From Corynebacterium freiburgense (GTDB lineage: Bacteria > Actinomycetota > Actinomycetes > Mycobacteriales > Mycobacteriaceae), in NCBI RefSeq assembly GCF_030408815.1, contig NZ_CP047355.1:2728001-2792000 (forward strand): 64,000 nucleotides of DNA. Direction: 5' to 3'. Below the pieces are notes generated by a model that was not told where the DNA came from, searched no databases, and was given only the letters and a program-made list of their open reading frames with translations. Below, piece by piece: positions 9,062 to 18,340 of this stretch; position 1 is the stretch's first letter; every line of letters starts with the position of its first letter. The translations under genes were made by a program, and so were the position numbers.

Positions 9062-10084
9062 ATCTCCGTTATACCCCCAGATTCGGGAATGCTCGAGAGT
9101 TTTCCACATGGGAATATGAAAATGAGTTCACCTTACCATTCGATCAACTTGGCGGAATTTTTTAAAGAAATTTAAAACAAGAAAAGGCAGGTGGAAATAA
9201 AGGGACTTATTCATTCATTGTTGTTGTAATTTGAATTATGGAGTCGCACCACAAAACTAATGGAAAAAAGGAACGACAGTACTAGTGAACATCACCTTCC
9301 GTACCGTTTTTTATACCGCCAATAAACGCATTCCACATTGAAACCTTTTAAAAACTCAGAGCTTCACCGACTCCAATTAGTGCACCACCCATCCCATAAA
9401 ACCAAAACGCATTCATTTACATGCGCAGCGTCAAATTAGTACCTTTTATACAAATTGACTGTTTGCATTCACCCATTTCCTTATCTTCAACCATTAATTT
9501 TGATTCCTAAATATATATTTCACGTCAAGGACTGGCCCCTTGGCCGTCCTTTCCATCACATATATTCCATCGCATATACACAGGAATTTAGCGCCTAGAA
9601 TCCACCACGCCTCCTCAGTCTGGCGTTCAGCACACATGAAAAAATCCAGCAAGAACTGCAAAATTCGCTTGCTCCAAGAAAAACCTGGTCGGGTTACGAC
9701 GATTTTTCGCAATATTTCTTATGTAAAGTAAGGCTAACCCTGCGATAGACTGGGCATCTTTATTTTCCCCACATTCTCCAACTCGCCGAAATTTTCACCA
9801 CTTTTATACCCACGATGACGCATCACCGTTTTAAAAATTTAAGACTACGTTCTATATAGCAAAAACTCTGGAAATTCGTTTTTATCCATATGGAGAATGC
9901 GATTAAATATGAAAGCAAAAATCACTGACCTCAAATACAAAGAGTTCCACTATTAAACAGGATCGAGCATGTCAACAATGGAAACAAAGTTTCAATAAGC
10001 GGCTACTCAAAGATTTATCTTGTGGTCTCTTTTTCTCATTTTGAGTTCATCTTAGTTTCACAATGCACTTTTAGATTGAACCCC
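9062..10084. other. Long AT-rich gap without recognisable genes
   Basis: About one kilobase between the phosphodiesterase and phoD. Only short frames without ribosome binding sites occur. I see no tRNA, no strong hairpin and no clear tandem repeat. It should contain the phosphodiesterase promoter on one side and the phoD promoter on the other. An undetected small RNA cannot be excluded. Confidence 0.5.
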
Positions 10085-11731
10085 ATGAGCAGCCAAGTCA
10101 GTCGTAGGTATTTTTTAGGTACTGCGGCATTGTTAGCAGCTTCCTCGGTTTTTATTCCAGAGGCAGCCGCAGAACTTGGTCATGCTGTTTTTCAGCATGG
10201 TGTTGCTTCAGGTGACCCCTTGTCAGACAGGGTTTTGTTGTGGACGCGCATAACCTCACACCCGGATGACATGCCTGGCTCACTGCTCGGTACCCCCACC
10301 ACTGTGCATTGGGAGGTTTCTTCTGATGAAGATTTCTCTTCCAATATCGCCGCAGGCCAGGGGGTCGCCACTCCTGAAAAAGATATGACAGTAAAGGTGG
10401 ATGCCACTGGATTACTACCGCATACAAACTACTTCTACCGCTTTACCGTGGTAAGCGGACCTTACAGCGGACAACGCTCACCTGTAGGGAGAACAAAGAC
10501 AGCACCAAGTGAAGACCAAGCTGTTTCTCATCTTCGGTTTGCATTTTTTTCTTGCGCCAATTGGGAAGCCGGATATTATGCGGCATATCGTGATATGGCT
10601 CAACGCCAAGATATCGACTATGCCCTTTGCCTAGGGGATTACCTCTATGAGTACGCCACGGGCGAGTATCCAGGTAAAGATACGGTTATCCGACCACACG
10701 TACCTCCAAACGAACTCCTCTCTCTCGCGGATTACCGCGCTCGTTATGGGGTACAACGGACGGATGCTGATTTACAGGCTGCCCATGCGGCGTGTCCTTG
10801 GATCGTCACTTGGGATGACCATGAAGTTGCTGATAATTTTTGGGAGTTTGGTGCTAAAAATCACTCTTCCGAAGAAGGCGATTTCATCGCGCGGAGGGAA
10901 GCTGCGATGCAGGCATATCTCGAATGGTTGCCTGTTCGTACCACGGAGCATTCCCCAAGCGGCAAAATCTACCGAAACCTAAGTTTCGGGTCATTAGTTG
11001 AGCTTTCTATGTTGGATTTACGTTCCTATCGTTCCCAACAAATCGAATTTCATCAAATCTCTGAAATTGATAACGAGCAACGTACACTGCTCGGATCTGA
11101 GCAATTCCAATGGCTCAATCGAAAGCTGAGTACTTCCAATAGTCGCTGGAATCTCATTGGCAATTCGGTAATGATTGCCCCATTACTAATACCCCCACTT
11201 GATCCAGAACCTGCCAAAATGTTTACCGAGCTTCTTGACCTACCTGAAGAAGGAATGCCTGTAAACACAGACCAATGGGATGGTTATGCCGCTGAGCGTA
11301 AGCGCTTATTCAAGCTTCTACAAGAACAAGACCTCCGGAATGTGGTGTGGTTAACTGGTGATTTGCACTCTTCTTGGGCTTCTGACGTGCCGATTACGCC
11401 AGGTGACTACCCAAATTCCGGGATAGTAGGTGTGGAATTTGCAGGACCTTCGGTTTCCGCGAAAAATGGAGACGATATTCTGCAGTTACCGGAGCGCAAT
11501 TCTGTATCTACTGGGGTTGAGCAAGCCGTTCAGGAACTCAACCCCCACATAAAATCTGTAAATCTAGATAATCACGGTTATTGCGTACTCAATGTGACGC
11601 ACGATTTTGTACAGAATGATTGGATTTACGTGAAGGAAAAAGAGCATCCAGAATCCCCCACGTATTGGTCTCATTCATTTCGTGCCTACCATGGACGCGG
11701 TATAGAGCCTTATCACGAGCCTATTCGCTAG
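10085..11731 (+). CDS. phoD: Tat-exported alkaline phosphatase/phosphodiesterase (PhoD family)
   Basis: Secreted metallophosphatase releasing phosphate from phosphodiesters or monoesters. The N-terminus MSSQVSRRYFLGTAALLAA is a twin-arginine signal ending near EAAAELG. PhoD hallmarks follow: FQHGVASGDPLSDRVLLWTR, FAFFSCANWEAGYY, CLGDYLYEY (metal ligands), WDDHEVADNFW, and VVWLTGDLHSSWA near residue 430. The open frame begins at 10022, but ATG 10085 places the Tat motif correctly and gives 548 residues, normal for the family. Isolated by a long upstream gap; phosphate-starvation control is expected for the family but no operator was identified. Confidence 0.92.
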   Translation: MSSQVSRRYFLGTAALLAASSVFIPEAAAELGHAVFQHGVASGDPLSDRVLLWTRITSHPDDMPGSLLGTPTTVHWEVSSDEDFSSNIAAGQGVATPEKDMTVKVDATGLLPHTNYFYRFTVVSGPYSGQRSPVGRTKTAPSEDQAVSHLRFAFFSCANWEAGYYAAYRDMAQRQDIDYALCLGDYLYEYATGEYPGKDTVIRPHVPPNELLSLADYRARYGVQRTDADLQAAHAACPWIVTWDDHEVADNFWEFGAKNHSSEEGDFIARREAAMQAYLEWLPVRTTEHSPSGKIYRNLSFGSLVELSMLDLRSYRSQQIEFHQISEIDNEQRTLLGSEQFQWLNRKLSTSNSRWNLIGNSVMIAPLLIPPLDPEPAKMFTELLDLPEEGMPVNTDQWDGYAAERKRLFKLLQEQDLRNVVWLTGDLHSSWASDVPITPGDYPNSGIVGVEFAGPSVSAKNGDDILQLPERNSVSTGVEQAVQELNPHIKSVNLDNHGYCVLNVTHDFVQNDWIYVKEKEHPESPTYWSHSFRAYHGRGIEPYHEPIR

Positions 11732-11813
11732 CAGGATCGTATTTCAGCGGCTTTCCTTTTATGCTGTATGGCGACTAACCCACACTTATTTTGAAGGACC
11801 GTGATCTACTCTC

Positions 11814-14441
11814 ATGCCTGTTGCCATCACAACAGTGTTCGGTATTGCTGGCATTTTGCTTTCATTGCCCGCATGGTTCTTTTTCGTACGCGGGGCTTTA
11901 AGGCTCTATCGTTTTATCGCTTCAGGTAAGCCTTCGCCTGGCCGCACCACAAAACCTTTGCTCAGAGCATGGACCATGTTCAAAGAGGTTTTTTTGCATA
12001 CGGAGCTCGCTCGAAAACCAGTTGTGGCTATTGCTCACTGGTTTGTAATGGTGGGATTCCTTATTGGCTCCTTGGTTTGGTTTGAAGCCTATATTCAAAC
12101 ATTTAATCCTGCAGGTGGTTGGCCTTTATTGCATGAGCTGCGAATCTATCATTTTTTGGATGAGGTTCTTGGCCTTGGGACTGTATTGGGGATACTCGCC
12201 CTGATCGCAGTTCGGATCGTAGTGGGTAATAACAATCGGGTTGACCGTTTCTATGGATCCAATGCTCGGGCAGCGCATTTTGTGGAAGCGGTTGTGCTGG
12301 TTGAGGGCATAGGCATGATCTTAGTCAAGGCCGGCAAGATCGCCACCTACGGTCATGCCGATCCAGTTGCGGATTTTTTGAGCAGGCACGTCGCCCAAGT
12401 ACTTCCAGCCAGCCCAGAGTTGGTTAGTGGCTTTGCATTAGTGAAGTTACTTACGGGTATGGTTTGGCTTTTTGTCGTTGGTCAACAATTACATTGGGGC
12501 GTCGCGTGGCATCGCTTCCTGGCGTTTTTCAATATTTTCTTTCAACGTAACCCTGATGGTAAACCTGCGCTTGGAGGGGTTCCTACCATTGATCTTGAGG
12601 AGTCGCTTGGGGTTGGCACCATTGCCGATGCTTCCTGGAAGATGCTTCTCGACGCCGCGACCTGCACCGAATGCGGTCGCTGTCAGGAGCTCTGCCCCGC
12701 ATGGAATACGGGCAAGCCTTTAAGCCCCAAGAAAGTTATTACTGACCTTCGTGATGCTGCCCTCGCAGAAACTGATGTATTACAGCTCGTCGGTGCAACA
12801 ATCACCGAGGACGAGCTATGGAGCTGCACAAACTGTGGTGCTTGTGTCGAACAATGCCCAGTTGATATCGAACACATCGATCATGTGGCAAATCTCCGGC
12901 GTTTCCAAGTACTCGCAGAATCAGAATTCCCCAGCGAACTTACGAGTCTTTTCAAAAATCTAGAAACTAAAGGTAATCCGTGGGGACGCAATAACTCCGA
13001 GCGTGCCACCTGGATCGAAGAGGCCCGCCGCGATGGTCTTACCGTCCCTGAATTCGACGGTTCCTTCGAAGACACTGAATACCTTTTCTGGGTTGGTTGC
13101 GCAGGCGCATTTGACGATGATGGCAAAAAGACCACCCGAGCAATCGTAGAGCTTTTAGAAACTGCTGGCGTCAAATATGCAGTCCTCTCAAAGTCCGAAG
13201 GCTGTACCGGAGACCCCGCACGCCGTGCTGGCAATGAGTTTCTGTTCCAGACCTTGGCCACCGCAAACGTCGAAACGCTCAATGATGTATTTACAGGAGT
13301 GCCCCAAGGCCAACGCAAAATCATTACCTCCTGCGCACATTGCTTTAATACATTGCGCAATGAATACCCCGATTTCGGTGGACACTACGACGTCTTGCAT
13401 CAAACTCAGCTTTTAAACCGCCTGGTACGCGAAGGGCGGCTCAAACCTGTGCCCCGCCCGGCGTCGGCACGCAAACCGATCACCTACCACGACCCTTGTT
13501 TCCTTGGCCGGCACAATAAAGTGTTCGACCCACCACGCGAACTTATCGACGCCGCCGGAGCCGAACTACGCGATATGCAGCGCGCCAAAAACGAAGGCTT
13601 CTGCTGCGGTGCGGGTGGTGCACGCATGTTTATGGAAGAAAACCTAGGCACCCGTATTTCCGACACCCGCGCCAAAGAAGCCGTCGACACAGGTGCCACT
13701 GAAATCGCAACCGCGTGCCCCTACTGCACAACAATGCTGGTCGGTGGCGTAAAAGCAAACCAAAGCAATGTCAAAGTTCGCGATGTTGCACAAATGCTTC
13801 GAGACTCTATCTTGCTTGACGGCGCCCTGCCACCAGCACAAAAACTCGAATTCCTTGATCCGCCCAAACGCACCGCCAAACCTTTGCCAACGCAGAATGC
13901 TCCAACTCCTCCAGATGCCTCGGCTCTGCCAAAGACGGCGCTCGGCCCGAGAAGCCTACAAACGCCCGTTCCACAAGGTGCGCTACCTGGGGTTCCAGCG
14001 CCACCTGGGGTCCCAGCGCCACCTGGGGTCCCAGCACCTCCTGGGGTTTCAGCACCTCCTGGGGTTCCAGCACCTCCAATGAGCACCTCTTTACCGTCGA
14101 ACGTTTCATCTAATCCGAAACCTCCCGGCATCTCTTCAGCTGCGCCAGCAACTCCGTCGGTGCCGCCACCACCGAACATGTCAACGCCCTCAATTTCTAC
14201 CACCCTTGGTCCGCCCGCGGTGTCGAATATTCCAAAACCTCCAGGTAATGTTCCTACCCCACCGAAGGTTCCTACCCCACCGAAGGTTCCTACCCCACCG
14301 AAGGTTCCAACTCATTCGAGTATTTCCCCGGTTCCCCCTGCGCCGAGTGTGCCAGGACCTCCGAGTGCGCCTACACCACCAACGCCACCTTCAAGTCCGG
14401 TGCCTCCTCCACCAATAGCTGATAAGGATAAAGAGGAATAG
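11814..14441 (+). CDS. Heme/Fe-S oxidoreductase with Pro-rich repeat tail (Rv0338c-like)
   Basis: Membrane oxidoreductase of the heterodisulfide-reductase/glycolate-oxidase type, 875 residues. N-terminal membrane segments with conserved His form a NarI-like heme domain (residues 1-240). Two 4Fe-4S motifs follow, CTECGRCQELCP (about 283) and CTNCGACVEQCP (about 343). Two CCG domains then appear, with SCAHCFNTL and later GFCCGAGGARM and ACPYCTTML. The last 185 residues are low-complexity Pro-rich, including five PGVPAP-type and four KVPTPP units. The same architecture, with a Pro-rich tail and a nearby alanine-type aminotransferase gene, occurs in mycobacteria (Rv0338c/Rv0337c). Its physiological electron donor is unknown to me. 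Confidence 0.88.
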   Translation: MPVAITTVFGIAGILLSLPAWFFFVRGALRLYRFIASGKPSPGRTTKPLLRAWTMFKEVFLHTELARKPVVAIAHWFVMVGFLIGSLVWFEAYIQTFNPAGGWPLLHELRIYHFLDEVLGLGTVLGILALIAVRIVVGNNNRVDRFYGSNARAAHFVEAVVLVEGIGMILVKAGKIATYGHADPVADFLSRHVAQVLPASPELVSGFALVKLLTGMVWLFVVGQQLHWGVAWHRFLAFFNIFFQRNPDGKPALGGVPTIDLEESLGVGTIADASWKMLLDAATCTECGRCQELCPAWNTGKPLSPKKVITDLRDAALAETDVLQLVGATITEDELWSCTNCGACVEQCPVDIEHIDHVANLRRFQVLAESEFPSELTSLFKNLETKGNPWGRNNSERATWIEEARRDGLTVPEFDGSFEDTEYLFWVGCAGAFDDDGKKTTRAIVELLETAGVKYAVLSKSEGCTGDPARRAGNEFLFQTLATANVETLNDVFTGVPQGQRKIITSCAHCFNTLRNEYPDFGGHYDVLHQTQLLNRLVREGRLKPVPRPASARKPITYHDPCFLGRHNKVFDPPRELIDAAGAELRDMQRAKNEGFCCGAGGARMFMEENLGTRISDTRAKEAVDTGATEIATACPYCTTMLVGGVKANQSNVKVRDVAQMLRDSILLDGALPPAQKLEFLDPPKRTAKPLPTQNAPTPPDASALPKTALGPRSLQTPVPQGALPGVPAPPGVPAPPGVPAPPGVSAPPGVPAPPMSTSLPSNVSSNPKPPGISSAAPATPSVPPPPNMSTPSISTTLGPPAVSNIPKPPGNVPTPPKVPTPPKVPTPPKVPTHSSISPVPPAPSVPGPPSAPTPPTPPSSPVPPPPIADKDKEE
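13987..14075 (+). repeat. 18-bp tandem repeat encoding PGVPAP
   Basis: Five in-frame copies of an 18-base unit (GGGGTTCCAGCGCCACCT and close variants) inside the oxidoreductase tail. Nearly identical copies suggest recent slippage expansion and likely copy-number variation between strains. Confidence 0.85.
14244..14311 (+). repeat. 18-bp tandem repeat encoding KVPTPP
   Basis: Nearly four in-frame copies of AAGGTTCCTACCCCACCG; the first three are almost identical and the last diverges. A second independent slippage array in the same Pro-rich tail. Confidence 0.85.
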
Positions 14442-14653
14442 CTAGTGCCAGAAGGTGGAGAGTAGCGCGATTTTCTATGAACCGTATTTTCGCACCAAGC
14501 CCAAACATCCGACACTGCTACTATGCAGATTGTTTGCTTGCGAATATTCGGACAATATGACACAAATCAAGTTGAGGTCTGCCGGTTGGCCTACCTCACC
14601 CTCTTCCGCATCGCCCTAGACTTTAGGTTGCACGCAATAGTCGACCTGCAATC

Positions 14654-14842
14654 TGTCACAGATTCCATTTTTTTGAGGAAATTTATGGAATTTGCGACAA
14701 AATCGGGCCATTTCTGTCACAGATTCCATTTTTTTCGCGATTTTTATGGAACTTGCGACAGATGCCTGGTCAACGATTGCACACGATTTATTTTTGTGTC
14801 ACAAATTCCATTTTTTCGGCCGATTTTATGGAATCTGCGACA
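14654..14842. repeat. Array of three 46-bp palindromic hairpin repeats
   Basis: Three copies at 14654-14699, 14715-14760 and 14797-14842, each exactly 46 bp. Left arms read TGTCACAGATTCCAT or TGTCACAAATTCCAT; right arms read ATGGAATTTGCGACA with small changes; loops differ. The arms pair over 15 bp with one recurrent A-C mismatch. The first two hairpins are enclosed by a longer inverted repeat (GCAATAGTCGACC on the left, GGTCAACGATTGC on the right), giving a cruciform-like unit of about 150 bp. The same design recurs at 59743-59932. The region carries no gene. Confidence 0.85.
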
Positions 14843-14998
14843 ATTGCACAACCTATTGCATCACAGACACGATTCTCAGCCTCAGTTTCCGCACTAAGAT
14901 GGCTTAAGTTGGGCACGAGTGTGCCGACACCAGCGACGCTACGCGACCTTTAAATCTCCGTACCCCTCTCCACATATAGCCAACGAAAATAAAGAGAA

Positions 14999-15601
14999 CT
15001 AGCTACCACCATAAAGCGTGAGGCACTGATTGATAATCAATACTGCCGCAGCAGCGTAGAAGCAAAGAACAGACAGCAGGAACAATCTCTCGAATAGGCC
15101 AAATACCCGGCGGCCTGGCCCTGCGATGGTCACACACACAGAGATCAAGGAAATCAACGTGGCCACGCGCACCCCGGAAAGCACCGAAGAATTCAACACT
15201 TCCGCAATATTAGACATTGGAGAATAGGCGCACGCAAATTGCACAATGGCCAAAATATAGTGGGCTAAGCCTCGAAACGTTAGTTTTTCGCCTTCCAAAT
15301 CGGTCGGTAGCCATTGGATCGCTACAACGCTCAAACCTGCAACGCAACAACAAGCAATCGTCCAGGCCCGGTGGGCCCCCGGAGGAAACGCAGCATATGC
15401 TGAGGCAGCAAATGCCCACCAACCAATTGCGGTTGGCGCAGCAAGAAGTCTGGCTACCTTTGCAGTTGGCCCGACTCCGTAGTCGCTAACAGCGTGACGG
15501 ATTGGGTGATATCCACTGGGCATGGTGTGCAATTTTGTCATCAGCCCGAGCCGGGCCACTGTCGCCAATAGCACAATGAAAGCGCAAACCACCGCAATCA
15601 T
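14999..15601 (-). CDS. DUF998 family membrane protein
   Basis: Integral membrane protein of 200 residues with about six hydrophobic segments and the family-typical motif HAVSDYGVGPTA near residue 37. DUF998 proteins have no established biochemical role. Its start ATG 15601 overlaps the stop of the upstream MarR-type gene (ATGA), so it was probably cotranscribed with and controlled by that regulator. The regulator is now interrupted by a stop codon, so control of this gene may be lost. Confidence 0.75.
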   Translation of the reverse strand: MIAVVCAFIVLLATVARLGLMTKLHTMPSGYHPIRHAVSDYGVGPTAKVARLLAAPTAIGWWAFAASAYAAFPPGAHRAWTIACCCVAGLSVVAIQWLPTDLEGEKLTFRGLAHYILAIVQFACAYSPMSNIAEVLNSSVLSGVRVATLISLISVCVTIAGPGRRVFGLFERLFLLSVLCFYAAAAVLIINQCLTLYGGS

Positions 15602-16002
15602 AATGACTCCCTAATCGTTTGTAATGTCTTAGTTAGTTCAGCAACATCAATGCCGAGCTCTGTGGCATGATCATCCAGAGAGTTTCCAAGACTGCGAGCA
15701 GCTTCCCGCAAAACCTTTTTCCCAGAATCAGTAATAGAAAGGATTTTTCTATTTGAATCTCCATGCTTGCGCGTGTCAATGACCCAGCTATGGGTTAAAA
15801 GCGATCACAACATCTGGCTCACCGCAGACTCTGTGACTCCCAAAGCTGAGGCAAGGTCTTTCGAGGTCAAGCCAGGATGCTCAGCGATAATAAACAACGC
15901 AACATATTTTCGGTAGGTCAGCCCAAATGGACGTAGCTTTGCTTCGGCACGCTTTCCTAAGACCAATGCCAACTCGTGGATTTCCGTGGCTAAATCGTCC
16001 AT
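15598..16002 (-). pseudogene. MarR-type transcriptional regulator, interrupted by an in-frame TGA
   Basis: The reading frame gives a MarR-family winged-helix protein of about 134 residues. Helices begin MDDLATEIHELALVLGKRAE, the recognition helix is GLTSKDLASALGVTESAVSQML, and after the wing comes ILSITDSGKKVLREAARSLG. A single TGA at 15805-15807 follows SAVSQML, exactly before the wing; the rest stays in the same frame down to its natural stop at 15598. A truncated 65-residue product would lack the wing and half the dimer interface. Either a true nonsense mutation or a sequencing error. Confidence 0.8.
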
Positions 16003-16007
16003 ACCAC

Positions 16008-16027
16008 TAACTTAAGCCCTTAAGTTA
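16008..16027. promoter_or_regulatory. Perfect palindromic operator upstream of marR
   Basis: TAACTTAAG-CC-CTTAAGTTA is a perfect 20-bp inverted repeat six bases upstream of the MarR start codon and overlapping the end of the preceding permease gene. Length, symmetry and position match autoregulatory MarR operators. Confidence 0.65.
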
Positions 16028-16963
16028 TCTCCCGTCAATCCCAAATAAGGCAAAGCTAACCAATATAGAAACAGTCGTGGCGCATATAAGGACCAACGGT
16101 AGAAAGCGTATGGCAAAGCGAGTGCCAAAAGTGCCAGCATGCAACAGAATAAGCTTAAGGTCGATCATCGGCCCCACCACCATAAACGCCAATTGGGCTG
16201 CTGCTGGCGCACTTGTGAATGAGGCAGCAACGAATGCGTCAGCTTCTGAACAAAGACTCAAGATAATTGCCGCACCCACGAGCATTAGAACTGGGATTAG
16301 AATTCCCGTACCAAAATTCAGCGGTATCCATGTCTTAAAGGCTGCTGCAAGCATCGCACCTGGGACAAGGAAACTGCCTGCTTGAAGAAAGTCTCGGGCA
16401 GCGGTATCTATAAATCCGTGGTGATGTTCATGGTCGTGGGGGATATCGATCTCATGGCCTACTTTTTTCCAAATCCAACCAATGATGATTGCTGCAAGAA
16501 AGCTGGCAAGAAAACGCGCCCACACCATTGTGGGGTTATCCGGAAAGGCTACCGCCGTAGCAACCAGTACCACTGGATTAATTGCTGGTGAAGCCACGAG
16601 AAAAACCAATGCTTGGGCCTGTGAAATTCCACGCCGCATCAGGGAATTCGCCACTGGCACTGACGCACATTCACAAGCTGGCAACACCATACTTGATAAT
16701 GCAGCAAATGGAATTCCACGAGGGATTTTATGAAACACCGATGATGGAATCCACGCAGCGATAGCCCCTGATAACAGCGTACCGAGCAACAAGAACGGGA
16801 TTGCCTGCACCATAATCGCTAAGAAAATAGTGGCCCACATGTCCATGTTTGAAGGCAGTGTAAAAATTCGACCCTCAGCAATAATCACAATAAAAGCGCC
16901 CGTAAGGGACACCGCGCTCAACAGGGGGAAAGCCCATGTGGCGGTAGGGACGTCGATACGCAT
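16025..16963 (-). CDS. Permease, DUF318/ArsP-1 family (YcgR-like)
   Basis: Membrane permease with about eight hydrophobic segments and the diagnostic SSMVLPACECASVPVANSLM and SPAINPVVLVATAVAF motifs of PF03773. A His-rich loop (HDHEHHHG) in the middle suggests metal contact. The frame opens at 17056, but ATG 16963 begins two bases after the stop of the upstream gene and gives a sensible 312-residue protein. It is paired with a TIGR03943-type protein; in Bacillus the equivalent YcgR-YcgQ pair belongs to the zinc-starvation regulon. A role in metal homeostasis or export is inference. Confidence 0.8.
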   Translation of the reverse strand: MRIDVPTATWAFPLLSAVSLTGAFIVIIAEGRIFTLPSNMDMWATIFLAIMVQAIPFLLLGTLLSGAIAAWIPSSVFHKIPRGIPFAALSSMVLPACECASVPVANSLMRRGISQAQALVFLVASPAINPVVLVATAVAFPDNPTMVWARFLASFLAAIIIGWIWKKVGHEIDIPHDHEHHHGFIDTAARDFLQAGSFLVPGAMLAAAFKTWIPLNFGTGILIPVLMLVGAAIILSLCSEADAFVAASFTSAPAAAQLAFMVVGPMIDLKLILLHAGTFGTRFAIRFLPLVLICATTVSILVSFALFGIDGR

Positions 16964-16965
16964 AA

Positions 16966-17592
16966 CTAGAGGTAGGGCCTTTCTGGCGGAATTATCGGTG
17001 CCGCACTGTGAACATACACGGCATCCTGCATTACGACGCCCGTGACCACCACCCAATCAGCATCAGGCACCGAACCAATCATCTTCACGCCATGCAACGT
17101 TGCGTCAGCGGCACAACACAACACCCGATATCGGGTAAGCATCCAGCCATCCTCCACCTCAGTAACCTGGCCTATCATCCGTACTTGCTTACCCTCGATA
17201 TCCTTTTTGCTATACAACGGAAAATCCAAGACCGTCATATCATTCACATCATTATGCAACTCAGGTAACTCAACCTCGGACGACCCAACAACCTGAACTC
17301 CACCAGACCTAGGCAATAACGGCCCGGGCGCTGCCAACGCCACGAGCACCACCGGGACTACAAGCAACACAGTAATCCACGAACCATGCCCCAAACCGCT
17401 CCCCAGAAAAACCCGGCGCAACACCTCAGTACCCAAGATTAAAAGCCCAAAACCAGTAGCTAATACAGCCCACCTAAAACCTGGCTGCACATACCGGAAG
17501 ACCAGTCCAGACCAACACAAATGACATAGCATCAAGCCCAGTGTAAAGATCAGTGTGCCGCTCCAAGTATCCCCAGCTGTAGCCTTATGCAC
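16966..17592 (-). CDS. TIGR03943/DUF1980 family membrane protein (YcgQ-like)
   Basis: 208 residues: four N-terminal membrane segments followed by an extracytoplasmic domain with QVRMIGQVTEVEDGWMLTRYRVLCCAADA and VVVTGVV, the beta-rich part typical of this family. It ends two bases before the permease start, giving a two-gene operon. The conserved Cys pair (LCCAADA) is compatible with metal binding. The exact function of the pair is not established. Upstream it is divergent from a DUF1707 gene, sharing a short control region of about 67 bp. Confidence 0.78.
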   Translation of the reverse strand: MHKATAGDTWSGTLIFTLGLMLCHLCWSGLVFRYVQPGFRWAVLATGFGLLILGTEVLRRVFLGSGLGHGSWITVLLVVPVVLVALAAPGPLLPRSGGVQVVGSSEVELPELHNDVNDMTVLDFPLYSKKDIEGKQVRMIGQVTEVEDGWMLTRYRVLCCAADATLHGVKMIGSVPDADWVVVTGVVMQDAVYVHSAAPIIPPERPYL

Positions 17593-17659
17593 TCCGCATC
17601 CCTCATTCCTTACACTTTAGGCCTAACATTTTAAACCGCCGTTCACTATCCTTGAGTGT

Positions 17660-18229
17660 ATGAGCAATGAACACGTCCGGATCAGCGACGCAGAGCGCAA
17701 TAACGCAATGAACACATTGGGCGCACACTTCGCTGCGGGTCGTCTCACCTTGCCAGAATATGAAGAACGCTGCGACCAAATATTCGCCGCCACAACGCGC
17801 GGCGAACTCCAACCACTTTTCGCCGATTTACCTTCCGCAGACCGACTCCCAGCAACTACCGGACGGTCCTACTCTGTAGCGGAAATCGACGAACTACGGC
17901 GCCGAAACGCAAAACCTAAGGCCGGGATCCTAGGGCTCACCGCAATCGCGGCAATAGCAGGCTCTATTGCCTTACAATCCACCGTCGGACCGTTGCTACT
18001 ATTCCTTATACCAACGGTTTATATCCTGCTATATGTAATGAAACTCGGCCCCAGCGAATGGCATATGCCGAGCCCACACCAACTCGAACGAGAACGCCTC
18101 CGCGAACTCCGGACTCGCGCCAAAATGCGAGAAATTGAGATGAAACAAGAAAGTCGGGCGCGCCAACACGAAATAGCGAACCAAGCAATGAACCTTGCAG
18201 AAGGTTTCTTGAAAAAGAAAACCTCATAG
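17660..18229 (+). CDS. DUF1707 (SHOCT-like) membrane protein
   Basis: 189 residues. The N-terminus VRISDAERNNAMNTLGAHFAAGRLTLPEYEERCDQ... through LFADLPSA is a textbook actinobacterial DUF1707 domain. Two hydrophobic segments follow (about 94-128), then a highly charged, Arg/Glu/Gln-rich C-terminal helix likely to form a coiled coil. Function unknown; such proteins are usually small membrane-associated regulators or scaffolds. ATG 17660 is divergent from the TIGR03943-type gene. Confidence 0.8.
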   Translation: MSNEHVRISDAERNNAMNTLGAHFAAGRLTLPEYEERCDQIFAATTRGELQPLFADLPSADRLPATTGRSYSVAEIDELRRRNAKPKAGILGLTAIAAIAGSIALQSTVGPLLLFLIPTVYILLYVMKLGPSEWHMPSPHQLERERLRELRTRAKMREIEMKQESRARQHEIANQAMNLAEGFLKKKTS

Positions 18230-18340
18230 ATTGGGTCAGCTCTGCTAAACAACGGCAAGGCTGGTGGGGTTTAGGGTTTGTGGGCTCTTGGGCCGGTGCC
18301 CGAAGGTTACCAGTGTGACCTAGCACTATTTGATGTAGGG

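Noticed and set aside
13721..14203. Reverse-strand Gly-rich frame in the oxidoreductase tail
   Set aside because: Antisense translation of the Pro-rich repeats.
14654..14842. CRISPR-like array of repeats
   Set aside because: The repeats are full palindromes with unequal gaps of 15 and 36 bases, only three copies, and no cas genes are in the window.
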